From the NCBI GenBank assembly GCA_005116895.1, contig SWDO01000021.1, positions 76,386 through 140,385 of the forward strand: DNA of 64,000 bases. The letters run 5' to 3'. Shown one piece after another: positions 19,580-29,116 of the stretch. The DNA comes from Nitrospira sp. (lineage in GTDB: Bacteria; Nitrospirota; Nitrospiria; Nitrospirales; Nitrospiraceae). The position numbers and the translations under genes are program-made. The notes below the pieces were generated by a model that was not told where the DNA came from, ran no database searches, and saw only the letters and a list, made by a program, of their open reading frames with translations. The first letter of the stretch is position 1. Every line of letters starts with the position of its first letter.

Positions 19580-19832
19580 CGCAGTCGTCTATTCGGAACG
19601 TTGGACCAGTAAGGCTGGCCTGATGAGAAGCCGGGCGTCCCCCAGAGGATACCTCTTGGTCCACCCTTCAGAGGATCGTACGATTAAGATAACCGGACCG
19701 CTTAGAATAGAGTTCACAGCTAATACATCTATCACAGGGATCACATGCAGGCAAGTAATCCAAGAAATGTCGCTTGAAAATCAACTGGTTCCAAAGAGAA
19801 CCCTCAGAATGATGCTACCGTCCTTCTCGTGT

Positions 19833-20510
19833 TTAGCTATCATCTCGCACAACAAGCGATTGCAGGTTCAATGTACGATCGAGGCGACTCGCGGCCATCT
19901 GAGCCTCCGGCTCGGTCATGAATCGACCAATTTGAACTCGGTAACGACGCCCTTCATGGAGATCGATCTGAATGATACGCCCATCAGCAAAATCTCGTTG
20001 AACTTGCGCTAACAGCGCCCGAGCATTCTGAAGGTCCACGAAAGCACCGATTTGAACCCGTAACACCCCCATCCCTTCAGGTCGAGAGTTATAGTCCACA
20101 ACTCGAAGTTCGACCTGGTCGGTTCCGTTGCCGACCATCCCAAGTGCTTGGGCACCGGCCAACGAAAGGTCCAAAACCCGTCCTCTCGCGAACGGCCCTC
20201 GATCATTAATCCTGACAGTAGTCTGGCGACCTGAAGTTAACGAATGCACAACTGCGACGGACCCGAGTGGCAGTGTCCGATGAGCAGCCGTCAGTTTGTA
20301 CATGTCGTACCGCTCCCCATTGGCTGTCTTGTTCCCATGAAATCCAGGGCCATACCACGAGGCCATTCCTCTTTCTACAAATCCAAGGGGATACCCGGGG
20401 AAACGATCAATAGGACGAGGAGCGGTGGAGCAACCTTGAGAGAGGACGGCGCCCAGTCCAATCACCACGATAGGCAGAGAAATACGTTTTGTGAGCGGCA
20501 CCGGCCGCAT
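19833..20510 (-). CDS. rlpA: RlpA-like septal lytic transglycosylase with SPOR domain
   Basis: 225 residues. A signal peptide with lipobox (LSQGC, Cys about 27) is followed by the double-psi beta-barrel RlpA domain (about 45-135, ASWYGPGFHGNKTANGE and NDRGPFARGRVLDLS, with catalytic Asp) and a C-terminal SPOR domain (about 150-225), which binds denuded glycans at the septum. Role: cutting peptidoglycan lacking stem peptides during daughter-cell separation. The ATG at 20510 is used; a TTG directly precedes it. It follows the ACT gene almost without a gap. Confidence 0.93.
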   Translation of the reverse strand: MRPVPLTKRISLPIVVIGLGAVLSQGCSTAPRPIDRFPGYPLGFVERGMASWYGPGFHGNKTANGERYDMYKLTAAHRTLPLGSVAVVHSLTSGRQTTVRINDRGPFARGRVLDLSLAGAQALGMVGNGTDQVELRVVDYNSRPEGMGVLRVQIGAFVDLQNARALLAQVQRDFADGRIIQIDLHEGRRYRVQIGRFMTEPEAQMAASRLDRTLNLQSLVVRDDS

Positions 20511-20513
20511 CAA

Positions 20514-20924
20514 TCAAAACTCGTCGAGCGACTGATCGCGTAGAATGGCCAAGGCCTTGTCGGTATTGGAAACGGTCAGAACGACGATCGCCCGTTTCCC
20601 TTCCCGTGAAGGAGTACAATAGCCGCACTTGATGTTGATCCGGCTCTTCATCAAAGTATCTGCCACTTTCCTTAACGCGCCAGGCTTGTTTTCGAGACTT
20701 AGTAGAAGCGCAATTTCTTCGCCGAACTTAATCTTCGCCGCCTTAAGGGCCGCGCGCGCACTGTCTAGGTCAGCAACAAGCAGCCGCAACTTGCCTGTTC
20801 CCATCACCTCCGGAGCGGAGAACGCCTTAATATTGACGCCGGCTTCACCGAGGACCGCCGTCACTCTGGCAAGGGCACCCAGTTTACTCTGACCACTGAT
20901 AACAAGTTGCGTTGTTGTCGGCAT
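20514..20924 (-). CDS. tandem ACT-domain regulatory protein
   Basis: 136 residues made of two ACT domains (about 3-70 and 70-136), the small-molecule-binding fold. The second contains SLENKPGALRKVADTL, typical of amino-acid-sensing ACT pairs. No catalytic domain is attached, so it probably senses an amino acid and acts through a partner. AGGAG precedes the ATG. The stop overlaps the potential rlpA initiation region; the pairing with rlpA has no obvious metabolic logic. Confidence 0.85.
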   Translation of the reverse strand: MPTTTQLVISGQSKLGALARVTAVLGEAGVNIKAFSAPEVMGTGKLRLLVADLDSARAALKAAKIKFGEEIALLLSLENKPGALRKVADTLMKSRINIKCGYCTPSREGKRAIVVLTVSNTDKALAILRDQSLDEF

Positions 20925-21172
20925 AGTGAGACTCCTAGTTAACCTCCGGCATCAGGACTTTTTCCGCCTCGCCGAGCGAGTGGCTCGCAATGGAGACCAC
21001 GACCCATAGTGATACGAGAGGATACGAGAGGACGCCGGGCTCGCGCAAAGTTTTCGAGCCCGTAACCGTACCACAAAGAAGATGTCAGCGCTCGAGCGAA
21101 TTCGGAGGACCCGCCGCTTCCTACACCAGAGACACAATGACGGCCGCCTGCTCCGCATTCTTACACTCCTCT
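20925..21172. other. gap downstream of nrdJ with a possible small basic ORF
   Basis: 248 bases. A minus-strand frame (20952-21158, 68 codons) has AAGAGGAG five bases before its ATG and encodes a very Arg/Ser-rich product with a CLWC motif. Composition suggests chance coding. It contains the short tandem repeat at 21011-21030. Confidence 0.3.
21011..21030. repeat. 10-bp tandem duplication
   Basis: GATACGAGAG occurs twice in direct succession downstream of nrdJ. It looks like a slippage duplication; no function is evident. Confidence 0.8.
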
Positions 21173-24100
21173 TTATGAACATCCGCTCGTTGCGCCGCAC
21201 GTCACACACTTCAGACAGGTGCCGTTTCGGACCATGGTGAACTGCTTGCACTCAGGACAGGGATCGCCTTCGTAGCCCTTGACCTTAGCATCTTTGGCAT
21301 TTTTGATCTCTGTCAGAGTAAGCGTTTCCCTCGTGATCTCCACTTGTCGAGCAACACTATGGCCATGTCCATTTCCATGACCATTTCCTTTTCCACTGTT
21401 CCGACGGATCGGAAGATGTTCCGTAAGAACGGAAGACTTGGCCAGTGCCTCGAGGTCCGCCTCTTCTTCTGAACATTCGGGATCCATGTCGTCTTTCTTC
21501 ATCGAATCCATGCGCAGATCTTCCTCTTTCACCTGCGCCAGGTCATACCGGTCGAGATACGTCACGGCCAATTCACGGAAGATATAATCGATGATCGAGG
21601 TTGACATTTTGATTCGATCGTTCAATTTCACGGGACCGTTCGGCTCAAACCGGGTAAAGACAAACGCCTCAACGAATTCTTCCAGCGGCACGCCGTGCTG
21701 AAGTCCAAGAGAGATGGCGATCGCAAAACAATTCATGAGGCTTCTGAACGCCGCCCCTTCCTTGTGCATATCCAAAAAGATTTCTCCGACCGTCCCATCC
21801 TCATATTCGCCCGTGCGCAGGTACAGCTTATGTCCCCCGACAATCGCCTTTTGAGTGTATCCACTTCGCCGACTCGGGAGCGGGCGGCGCTTGGCGAGAT
21901 ACCGAACGAGTACCCGTTCGGTGATTTTCTCCGCCATCCCCATCACGCTAGTAGTCGCCTCCACGGCCTTCCCACTGTCAGTCGAAGCGCTCAACGGCTG
22001 ACTCAGTTTGGACCCGTCACGATAGAGCGCAACGGCTTTGACCATGCTCTTCCAGGCAAGTAAATAGGCCGCCTTGACGTCTTCAAGCGTGGCATCGGCC
22101 GGCATGTTGATGGTCTTGCTAATCGCGCCGCTGATGAAGGGCTGTGCCGCAGCCATCATGCGGATATGCGCATCGACGGCAATGGAGCGTTGCCCGATTC
22201 GACCACATCGATTGGCACAGTCGAACACGGCAAGGTGTTCGGCCTTCAAATACGGGGCGCCTTCCACCGTCATCGTCCCGCAACAGAAATCGTTCGCTGC
22301 GGCGATCTCTTCTTGCGTAAAGCCAAGCGTCTTCAGCATGTTGACGCTTATTTCATTCAGCTGGGCTTCGGTCAGGCCAAGCTTTTCGACGCAGAACGCC
22401 TCTCCGAGCGTAAACTTATTGAAGGCGAACTGAATTTCAAACGCTTGCCCCAAACTGCTCTCCAAACGATCGAGAGCCGCATCGTCGAATCCCTTTTGAC
22501 GCAGCGTGTCATGATTGATGAACGGGGCGCCCTTGAGCGTCTGAGCCCCGACACAGTACCGAACGACATCCTGCGCTTGCTGATCCGTATAGCCAAGGTT
22601 GGCCAGCGCCAGCGGCAAGCTTTGATTGATGATCTTGAAGTACCCGCCACCGGCCAGTTTCTTAAATTTCACCAGAGCAAAGTCTGGTTCAATCCCCGTG
22701 GTATCGCAGTCCATGACCAACCCAATCGTGCCGGTTGGCGCAATGACGGTCACTTGAGCGTTGCGATATCCATAGGCCGTCCCTAATTCAAGCGCATGGT
22801 CCCAGGCGCGTCTGGCAGCGAGAAGCATGTCAGGCGGACAATGCTCGGGACGGATTCCCATCGGCGCAATCGTGAGGTGTTCGTATTCTGCCTGCGACGC
22901 CTGGTACGCAGCTCGACGGTGATTGCGGATGACCCGCAGCATATGCTCTCGATTGTTTGCGTACCCCGGAAAAGGCGACAATTCGGCAGCCATTTCAGCC
23001 GATGCACTGTACGCTTCACCCGTCATAATGGACGTGATGGCTCCACACATCGCCAAGGCCTTGGGGGAATCGTACGGAATGCCTTGACGCATGAGCACCG
23101 TACCCAAATTCGCATACCCCAACCCCAGCGTCCGGAACTGATAACTTTTTTCGGCGATGGATCGGCTCGGAAAAGACGCCATCAACACACTGATCTCCAA
23201 AGCAATCGTCCACAGCCGAACGGCATGGCGAAAATGTTCCAGCTCGAATTGCCCATCAGCGGCATAGAACTTCGTGAGGTTCAGGGAAGCGAGATTACAG
23301 GCCGTATCGTCCAAGAACATGTACTCAGAACAGGGATTTGATGCGTTGATACGACCGTCCTCCGGACAGGTATGCCACTCGTTGATGGTGGTATCGTACT
23401 GCGTCCCTGGATCAGCACAAATCCAGGCCGCCCACGCGATCCGGTCCCACAGCTCCCGTGCCTTGACGGTCTTCCAAACCTTGCCGCTCGTTCGACGTTT
23501 GAGTTGCCAGTCACCGTCGGTTTCGAGCGCGGCAAAAAACTCATTAGGAATCCTGACGCTATTGTTGGAGTTTTGCCCGGAGACGGTCTGGTAGGCCTTC
23601 CCATCCCAATTCGTGTCATATTCATGGAAGACAAAATGCGTGAAGCCTTGCTGCGCATAAGAAAACATTCGTTGGATATACGCCTCGGACACCAGATCCC
23701 GACGGGCTGATGCCAGAGCCTCACGCAAGACCGGATTGGTCTTCTGGTCGAGATCCAGTCTGAAAGCGCCTTCACCATCGACCGTATGACAAGCTTTCAG
23801 CACCGCATTGAGGCGCTGCGCACAAATCCTTGACCCCGTCACCATCGCCGCGACTTTTTGCTCTTCGATGACTTTCCAATCGATAAATTCTTCGATATCC
23901 GGATGGTCGAGGTCCAAACAAACCATCTTGGCGGCACGGCGCGTCGTCCCTCCAGACTTGATCGCCCCGGCAGCTCGATCCCCGATCTTCAGAAATGACA
24001 TAAGGCCTGAAGACTTCCCGCCGCCGGAAAGTCCTTCGCCATCCCCGCGCAGTTTTGAAAAATTGGTCCCGGTCCCGGACCCATACTTAAACAACCGTGC

Positions 24101-24715
24101 TTCCCGAACCCAGAGATCCATGATGCCGTTTTCATTCACGAGATCGTCCTCGATTGATTGAATGAAACAGGCATGCGGTTGAGGATGTTCGAACGCGTTG
24201 GTGGCTTTCACCACTTCGTGAGTCTTGGGATCAACGTAATAATGCCCTTGTGCCGGTCCCGATAACCCATAGGCATAATGAAGGCCGGTATTGAACCACT
24301 GGGGAGAATTGGGCGCTGCCATTTGATGCGCCAGCATGTAGCACATTTCATCGTGGAACGACTCAGCATCGTCCGGCGTCTTGAAATACCCATAAGACTT
24401 GCCCCAATGGGTCCAGCATCCAGCCATGCGTTCGAAGACTTGACGGGCATCTCGCTCACCACCCAACACCGACTTGCCATCTGGACCGATGGCAGGCTGC
24501 CCATTCTGATCGCGCTGCGGAACTCCGGCCTTCCGAAAGTACTTCTGGGCCAATATATCGATGGCCAACTGCGACCATGTCTCAGGAACGTCGATATTTT
24601 CGAGCTTGAAGACAGTGGATCCGTCGGGATTGCGAATCTCCGACGAACGCTTCACAAACGTGATCCCCTCGTAGGGATTCTGCCTGCGACTGGTAAATCT
24701 TCGATCAATTTTCAC
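21173..24715 (-). CDS. nrdJ: vitamin B12-dependent (class II) ribonucleoside-diphosphate reductase
   Basis: 1180 residues, reducing ribonucleotides to deoxyribonucleotides using adenosylcobalamin; oxygen is not needed. Active-site sequences are present: the NPCSEY block (with the family Cys and Glu), [15 protein letters not shown]-type [19 protein letters not shown], and a C-terminal cysteine-rich tail ([13 protein letters not shown]) that re-reduces the active site or binds zinc. This is the long NrdJ form common in Nitrospirota and many anaerobes. It starts with GTG at 24715 behind GGAGG. Being monomer-type, it needs no NrdB or NrdG, and none is nearby. Confidence 0.97.
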   Translation of the reverse strand: MKIDRRFTSRRQNPYEGITFVKRSSEIRNPDGSTVFKLENIDVPETWSQLAIDILAQKYFRKAGVPQRDQNGQPAIGPDGKSVLGGERDARQVFERMAGCWTHWGKSYGYFKTPDDAESFHDEMCYMLAHQMAAPNSPQWFNTGLHYAYGLSGPAQGHYYVDPKTHEVVKATNAFEHPQPHACFIQSIEDDLVNENGIMDLWVREARLFKYGSGTGTNFSKLRGDGEGLSGGGKSSGLMSFLKIGDRAAGAIKSGGTTRRAAKMVCLDLDHPDIEEFIDWKVIEEQKVAAMVTGSRICAQRLNAVLKACHTVDGEGAFRLDLDQKTNPVLREALASARRDLVSEAYIQRMFSYAQQGFTHFVFHEYDTNWDGKAYQTVSGQNSNNSVRIPNEFFAALETDGDWQLKRRTSGKVWKTVKARELWDRIAWAAWICADPGTQYDTTINEWHTCPEDGRINASNPCSEYMFLDDTACNLASLNLTKFYAADGQFELEHFRHAVRLWTIALEISVLMASFPSRSIAEKSYQFRTLGLGYANLGTVLMRQGIPYDSPKALAMCGAITSIMTGEAYSASAEMAAELSPFPGYANNREHMLRVIRNHRRAAYQASQAEYEHLTIAPMGIRPEHCPPDMLLAARRAWDHALELGTAYGYRNAQVTVIAPTGTIGLVMDCDTTGIEPDFALVKFKKLAGGGYFKIINQSLPLALANLGYTDQQAQDVVRYCVGAQTLKGAPFINHDTLRQKGFDDAALDRLESSLGQAFEIQFAFNKFTLGEAFCVEKLGLTEAQLNEISVNMLKTLGFTQEEIAAANDFCCGTMTVEGAPYLKAEHLAVFDCANRCGRIGQRSIAVDAHIRMMAAAQPFISGAISKTINMPADATLEDVKAAYLLAWKSMVKAVALYRDGSKLSQPLSASTDSGKAVEATTSVMGMAEKITERVLVRYLAKRRPLPSRRSGYTQKAIVGGHKLYLRTGEYEDGTVGEIFLDMHKEGAAFRSLMNCFAIAISLGLQHGVPLEEFVEAFVFTRFEPNGPVKLNDRIKMSTSIIDYIFRELAVTYLDRYDLAQVKEEDLRMDSMKKDDMDPECSEEEADLEALAKSSVLTEHLPIRRNSGKGNGHGNGHGHSVARQVEITRETLTLTEIKNAKDAKVKGYEGDPCPECKQFTMVRNGTCLKCVTCGATSGCS

Positions 24716-24996
24716 GGTAGACCTCCTGCCGAGGGGAAAAGGATATAACCCATGCCTCTGAGTAGACCATATTTAAGGTGCGTGGAGCTCATGTAGTTTC
24801 AATGGACAGCTACATATAGCTATCATGTTTTTTTGTCAACACCAAGTATTGTGGATCTTTGGGAAATGAGGGGAAAGGCTGTGAATAGTCGAAATGCGAA
24901 TATCCTAGCCAGTTCTAGTCGCTTATCAGCGGGGTTATCCACAGAAATAACCGGTAGAATACGGCCCCGTCAGATTACCCTGGCCATTTTTTCTTT
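24716..24996. promoter_or_regulatory. nrdJ upstream regulatory region with DnaA box
   Basis: 281-base intergenic stretch. It contains a minus-strand TTGACA (24839-24834) with a poor -10 about 15-17 bases on (TATATG/TATGTA), an imperfect NrdR-like core CTACATATAG (24810-24819, one mismatch to CWATATATWG), an imperfect DnaA-box-like TGTGGATCT (24850-24858) and a perfect DnaA box. Confidence 0.45.
24935..24943 (+). promoter_or_regulatory. DnaA box (TTATCCACA)
   Basis: Exact match to the TTATNCACA consensus, 220 bases upstream of nrdJ. In E. coli DnaA controls nrdAB through boxes in its promoter. A single box can occur by chance, but a seven-of-nine partner lies 77 bases away in the opposite orientation. 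Confidence 0.5.
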
Positions 24997-25368
24997 TTAG
25001 AAGGCCATTCGCCCGATCTTCAGCGTTGCTTCTTCGACGCCCTGAATGGGAATGAGCCAACCGCCGAGACCCAAGACAATGACTTTTGTATCGGCCACCT
25101 GTGTTTCATACCGGCTCACAATCCCCCAGTTCTGTCGCGCTGTATTCGGCCTCACGAGTGATTCGAGAAGCTTCCTACTTTGCGACTGAAACACCTGCCG
25201 AATAAATTGTTGCTCTCGAGTCGGTGCTCCCTGGTCCATTCGGTCTATCGCTTTGCTCAATTCCTGTTCAACGAAGCGTAAATAGTCGTCCATAGTCGGG
25301 TTTGACCATACCAGAGCGACTGCTCCGGCAAGTGCGACTACGATCACGCTCAAACGAAAGAGACTCAT
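24997..25368 (-). CDS. small secreted or anchored protein, DUF4359-like
   Basis: 123 residues with an N-terminal hydrophobic anchor or signal (3-22) followed directly by SNPTMDDYLRFVEQEL, the pattern I associate with DUF4359 proteins (NPxxxxYxxFxxxxL). The remainder alternates helix and strand with GLGGWLIPI near the end. Function unknown. It lies alone between nrdJ and a divergent small membrane gene. Confidence 0.65.
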   Translation of the reverse strand: MSLFRLSVIVVALAGAVALVWSNPTMDDYLRFVEQELSKAIDRMDQGAPTREQQFIRQVFQSQSRKLLESLVRPNTARQNWGIVSRYETQVADTKVIVLGLGGWLIPIQGVEEATLKIGRMAF

Positions 25369-25427
25369 GGTGTTTTGATAGGATCGTCTACCCTCGAAAT
25401 TGTTCGATGACTATCGAATCGCCTCAT

Positions 25428-25456
25428 TTGACAAACAACCGTCCGCCAATTAGCTT
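25428..25456 (+). promoter_or_regulatory. possible promoter of the 25501 gene
   Basis: TTGACA (25428-25433), 17-base spacer, TAGCTT (25451-25456). Perfect -35, weak -10, about 45 bases before the start codon. Confidence 0.4.
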
Positions 25457-25500
25457 AGCCAGAATTTTCTTCACAAGGTCTATCAAGTCTGGAGGAGACC

Positions 25501-25794
25501 ATGTTCGTCTGGAGTAAAAAACTCGTCGCCGTCCTACTCAGTGTATTTGTCCTGTTGTTAGGAATCTTTCTTCTTCAGGACTCTTCCGAGAGTGTGAGCA
25601 GCCTCAAGATTCATACGACCCAGTGGATCACCCTCAACTATATCGGTCTTTTAGTCTGGCTCTTCGTCTGGATGATCGACCAAGCGCGCGTACGCGGCAA
25701 GAATGTCTGGCTCTGGCTGGTGCCGTTTCTATTGGCTCCGCTGCCCACCCTGATGCTCTTTGTTCTCTTCCTCCAACGACGATTGTCCTCATAG
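25501..25794 (+). CDS. small membrane protein, function unknown
   Basis: 97 residues with three hydrophobic segments (about 8-25, 45-60, 72-90). GGAGGAG sits at ideal distance before the ATG, supporting a real gene. The loop WMIDQARVRGKNVWLWL is basic, suggesting cytoplasmic orientation. No family is recognised. It ends exactly where the convergent AmpG-like gene ends. Confidence 0.75.
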   Translation: MFVWSKKLVAVLLSVFVLLLGIFLLQDSSESVSSLKIHTTQWITLNYIGLLVWLFVWMIDQARVRGKNVWLWLVPFLLAPLPTLMLFVLFLQRRLSS

Positions 25795-27081
25795 TCACTT
25801 GAAGATCGACGAAACTCCAGGTTCCGTAACCGAAATATGCTCGGCGGCTTTCTGCTCCGGCTCGATGGAACGTCGGATCCGCCAAACGGCCCACAGACCC
25901 GGCAGAGCGACAACCACAGTCAAGACAAAAAACTGAGTCCATCCAACCAGGCTGACAAGATCCGCCGATGGGCGGCCGGCAAATACCCTCCCCAATGCCT
26001 CTAATGAAGACAGCAGGGCGAACTGAGTCGCGGTATACCGGGGATCGCAGAGCGACATCACCAACGCGACGAACGCAGCAGTGCCCATTCCGCCCGTCAC
26101 ATTTTCGATCACGACTGCCGCCGTTAGGACCATCGAATTCTTGCCTGCCAATGCCAATGCGACGAATCCCAGATTGGAGACCGCCTGCAAGACTCCGAAG
26201 ATCAACAGTGACCGTACAAGTCCCGACTTGGTCATCATGAGTCCGCCGGCGAAAGCGCCCAACAATGTCGCAAAGACCCCTAATCCCTTCACTGCGCCGA
26301 CGTCCGTCGCAGAAAAACCAAGCCCTCCGATCAGAAAAGCGGTCTGAAGCGCAGAGGCAAAGGCATCTCCAAGCTTGTAGAGAATAATCACGGCCAAGAA
26401 CCCCAACGCGTGAGACCGTCCAAAGAACTCCGCCAGCGGTGCGCCGACTGCTTCCCTCATACTCCTCGGAGCCTCGGCGACAAACCTGGGGTTGGGGCTG
26501 ATCAAGACGATGCCTACTCCGGCTACCATGACGGCTGCCATCGCCAGATACGTCATTTGCCACCCGACATAATCGGCAAGCACGAGCGCGCCGGCCCCAG
26601 AAGCTAATAGGGCGATTCGATAGCCGTTCACCCATACCGCCGCACCTAAACCGCGCTCATGCGATTGGAGCGTGTCTGTGCGATAGGCGTCGAAGACAAT
26701 ATCCAAAGAAGCGGCCAAAAATGCGACCAGCACAGCATAAGCCGCCATCCATCCTGGGTGAATCTTTGGATTGGTGAGGGCCATCAGCCCAAGTCCGATT
26801 GCCACACACAGTTGCGTCAGCACCATCCAGCCGCGACGCCGCCCGAACCAGGGAGGGATCACACGATCCATCACGGGAGCCCACAAGAACTTGAGTGTAT
26901 ACGGCAAGCCGACCATCGTGAAAATGCCGATGGTCTTGAGGTCAACTCCCTCCACTGTAAGCCAGGCTTGTAAGGTCCCGGATGTGAGTGCAAGGGGAAG
27001 ACCGGACGCATAACCCAGTGGCAGCATCACGAGGATACGGCGATTCATGAGACTTGATACATCGAAGGATCCTTGTTTCAT
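25795..27081 (-). CDS. ampG: AmpG-like muropeptide / MFS transporter
   Basis: 428 residues, about 12 membrane helices, AmpG branch of the major facilitator superfamily: LGYASGLPLALTSGTLQAWL at the first helix, KFLWAPVMDRVIPPWFGRRRGWM in the first cytoplasmic loop, and the central KLGDAFASALQTAFLI. AmpG imports anhydromuropeptides from the periplasm for cell-wall recycling. Substrate is inferred from family only. I use the ATG at 27081; MNRR at 27048 is an alternative and neither has a clear ribosome-binding site. Recycling would feed the mur pathway encoded later in the window. Confidence 0.85.
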   Translation of the reverse strand: MKQGSFDVSSLMNRRILVMLPLGYASGLPLALTSGTLQAWLTVEGVDLKTIGIFTMVGLPYTLKFLWAPVMDRVIPPWFGRRRGWMVLTQLCVAIGLGLMALTNPKIHPGWMAAYAVLVAFLAASLDIVFDAYRTDTLQSHERGLGAAVWVNGYRIALLASGAGALVLADYVGWQMTYLAMAAVMVAGVGIVLISPNPRFVAEAPRSMREAVGAPLAEFFGRSHALGFLAVIILYKLGDAFASALQTAFLIGGLGFSATDVGAVKGLGVFATLLGAFAGGLMMTKSGLVRSLLIFGVLQAVSNLGFVALALAGKNSMVLTAAVVIENVTGGMGTAAFVALVMSLCDPRYTATQFALLSSLEALGRVFAGRPSADLVSLVGWTQFFVLTVVVALPGLWAVWRIRRSIEPEQKAAEHISVTEPGVSSIFK

Positions 27082-27235
27082 GGGAACTGACTCGCACAAA
27101 CGTGAGCTGAATCGGATGGACCTACCATCAGCAGGGCAACTCGTTTCGGTTGCCCTGCAGAATACCACCGCCTCGTGCCGCCTCTCAGCAGAATCACAAA
27201 ACAGGCGAGGACCATCTCACTGGCTGGCACTGAGG

Positions 27236-27649
27236 CTAACAGGGTTGTCCGTTGAACAAACAGGGCTTGTATCGCGAGATATCGAAGTCGGTATTTTCCT
27301 GGTAGACTTTTTCGTTGCCGTTGACCCCGTCTTGCTCAGGGTCATTCCACATGGTGTGGTTCCACCAATAGAAGAGTGGCTGGGCCTCGGTCTGATAGAT
27401 AGGATTACCGTAGGTACTACGCGAATACTCTTGCACCAGCCGGGCCGTGACATAGTCGATGTGGCCATTTCCGCGAAGCGAATACAACATGATGAAGAGA
27501 CGAGCCTCATGGTCATACAGCTCATCGACACGAGTGGCGAGATCAGGCTCGGTGGGAAGTGAATCCGTGCTCCATCCCGTCACAGGATGGCTCCAGAACA
27601 ATCCTGTCAAAACAAAAACAATGAGCGGACGCAGATGCACGATCCTCAC
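27236..27649 (-). CDS. secreted protein with degenerate EF-hand-like loops
   Basis: 137 residues with a signal peptide (cut near VTGWS). The mature part contains SLRGNGHIDYVTARLVQEY and DPEQDGVNGNE, each resembling half of a calcium-binding EF-hand/dockerin-like loop (D/N-x-D-G pattern) but lacking full ligand sets. Many aromatic residues (LFYWW) and two Cys near the C-terminus. No family is recognised with certainty. It is divergent from mtaB. Confidence 0.65.
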   Translation of the reverse strand: MRIVHLRPLIVFVLTGLFWSHPVTGWSTDSLPTEPDLATRVDELYDHEARLFIMLYSLRGNGHIDYVTARLVQEYSRSTYGNPIYQTEAQPLFYWWNHTMWNDPEQDGVNGNEKVYQENTDFDISRYKPCLFNGQPC

Positions 27650-27740
27650 GCTCCCCCCGGCGACTCGGATGCAACCCGATCATGGGTTGTTCCGACAATT
27701 GGCTCACAATCCTTTGGATCCTCCGTCGCAAGAAGCAACC

Positions 27741-27770
27741 TTGCTGGAACGGGCCTGATCTCCCTATAAT
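27741..27770 (+). promoter_or_regulatory. mtaB promoter, implying a leaderless mRNA
   Basis: TTGCTG (27741-27746), 18-base spacer, perfect TATAAT (27765-27770). The ATG at 27779 is only eight bases after the -10, so transcription should start at or within a few bases of the start codon. No Shine-Dalgarno is present. Confidence 0.55.
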
Positions 27771-27778
27771 GCCACCCT

Positions 27779-29116
27779 ATGGTGACAACCCGTGCATCTC
27801 TTCATACGCTCGGCTGCCGACTGAATCAAGCCGAAACCTCGATCCTTGGGGATGGACTCAGGCGGAAGGGATTTGAGCTCGTCGAGTTCGGCCAGCCGAC
27901 CGATGTCCTGGTGCTCAATACCTGTGCCGTGACGGAAGATGCTGAGCGAACGGCACGCTATCTTATTCGTAAAACCCTCAAACATTCTCCCCATGCCTTC
28001 ATCGCCGTGACCGGCTGTTACGCCCAAACGGGAATAGAACAGCTCAAGCAGCAAGCCGGCATCGACCTGATCGTGGGGCATCAATTCAAGCTGGATCTAC
28101 CGGCCTATCTCCCAGCCATTCACGAGCTGAAGAAGCGATTGGTTCCGGACATTCACCACACGAAAACGATGGCGCGCGGAGACTTTGATCTCCCGCATTT
28201 TGCGGAACCTGATTCCACCCGCGCCTTACTCAAGATCCAGGACGGCTGCAGCGCGATGTGCAGCTTCTGCATTATTCCGTTTGCACGAGGCCATGAGCGA
28301 AGCCGAATGTTCGACGATATCCTGCGCGAAGCCAACAGCTTGGTGGCACAAGGCTATCGAGAGATTGTGCTGACGGGGGTAAACATCGGTCAATATGCTC
28401 ACGGTGACAAAGACTTTTATGCGTTGCTTCGCCGACTCGATCAGATCGCAGGCCTCGAACGCCTCCGCATTTCATCGATTGAGCCGACTACCGTCAGCGA
28501 CGAATTAATTGATCTCCTCGCCACCTCAAAGAAACTCTGTCCCTATCTCCACATCCCGCTACAAAGTGGAGATGACCAGATCTTACAGGCCATGAACCGA
28601 CGCTATACGATCAAGGCCTATACCAAGCTAATCGAAACGGCGCTCACGAAGATTCCCAACCTTGGCCTTGGAACTGATCTTCTGGTTGGATTCCCCGGCG
28701 AAACTGACACGGCGTTTCGGAATACAGTCGCGGTTGCAACAGATCTTCCATTTTCTTATCTCCACGTGTTTCCCTACTCTTCCCGACCGGGAACGGCCGC
28801 GCTGCGCATCAAACAACTTGTGCCATCCGCATCGGTAAAGAAACGGACTGATCTGCTGCTCGATCTGGATCGCGCCAAACGACTGACATTTCACAACAAG
28901 CAGATCGGTAAAACCATCTCAGTCCTGTTCGAAACTGGAACTCGAGATTCCTATCGCTTCGGCACAACTCCGAACTTCACCAGAGTGGCAGTCACAGAAA
29001 CAGGCGACCTTCAGAATCAGATTTTACCGGTCACAATTACCGCCGCCGCAGACCGTTTTACGTTTGGCCATCTTACGGCTTCTCAACACACACACTCTGC
29101 CATGGCAGTGCTATGA
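27779..29116 (+). CDS. mtaB: tRNA (t6A37) C2-methylthiotransferase MtaB
   Basis: 445-residue radical-SAM enzyme converting t6A37 to ms2t6A37 in tRNAs reading ANN codons. N-terminal UPF0004 domain cysteines are in LGCRLN (C13), NTCAVT (C49) and GCYAQ. The radical-SAM CxxxCxxC is CSAMCSFC (about 152-159), followed by a C-terminal TRAM-like region. LGCRLNQAE is typical of MtaB rather than MiaB or RimO. Its stop overlaps the miaB start by 4 bases. Confidence 0.95.
   Translation: MVTTRASLHTLGCRLNQAETSILGDGLRRKGFELVEFGQPTDVLVLNTCAVTEDAERTARYLIRKTLKHSPHAFIAVTGCYAQTGIEQLKQQAGIDLIVGHQFKLDLPAYLPAIHELKKRLVPDIHHTKTMARGDFDLPHFAEPDSTRALLKIQDGCSAMCSFCIIPFARGHERSRMFDDILREANSLVAQGYREIVLTGVNIGQYAHGDKDFYALLRRLDQIAGLERLRISSIEPTTVSDELIDLLATSKKLCPYLHIPLQSGDDQILQAMNRRYTIKAYTKLIETALTKIPNLGLGTDLLVGFPGETDTAFRNTVAVATDLPFSYLHVFPYSSRPGTAALRIKQLVPSASVKKRTDLLLDLDRAKRLTFHNKQIGKTISVLFETGTRDSYRFGTTPNFTRVAVTETGDLQNQILPVTITAAADRFTFGHLTASQHTHSAMAVL

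Noticed and set aside
22166-23341. Several plus-strand frames of 100-200 codons antisense to nrdJ
   Set aside because: All lie inside the conserved nrdJ coding region and have neither start signals nor domain similarity.
24987-25000. T-rich run after the DUF4359-like gene as an intrinsic terminator
   Set aside because: No stable GC stem precedes it in the direction of transcription; the GGCC pair flanking it is too short.
25634-26635. 333-codon minus-strand frame overlapping the AmpG-like gene
   Set aside because: Arg/Gly/Ser-rich shadow of the transporter in another frame, with no recognisable domain.
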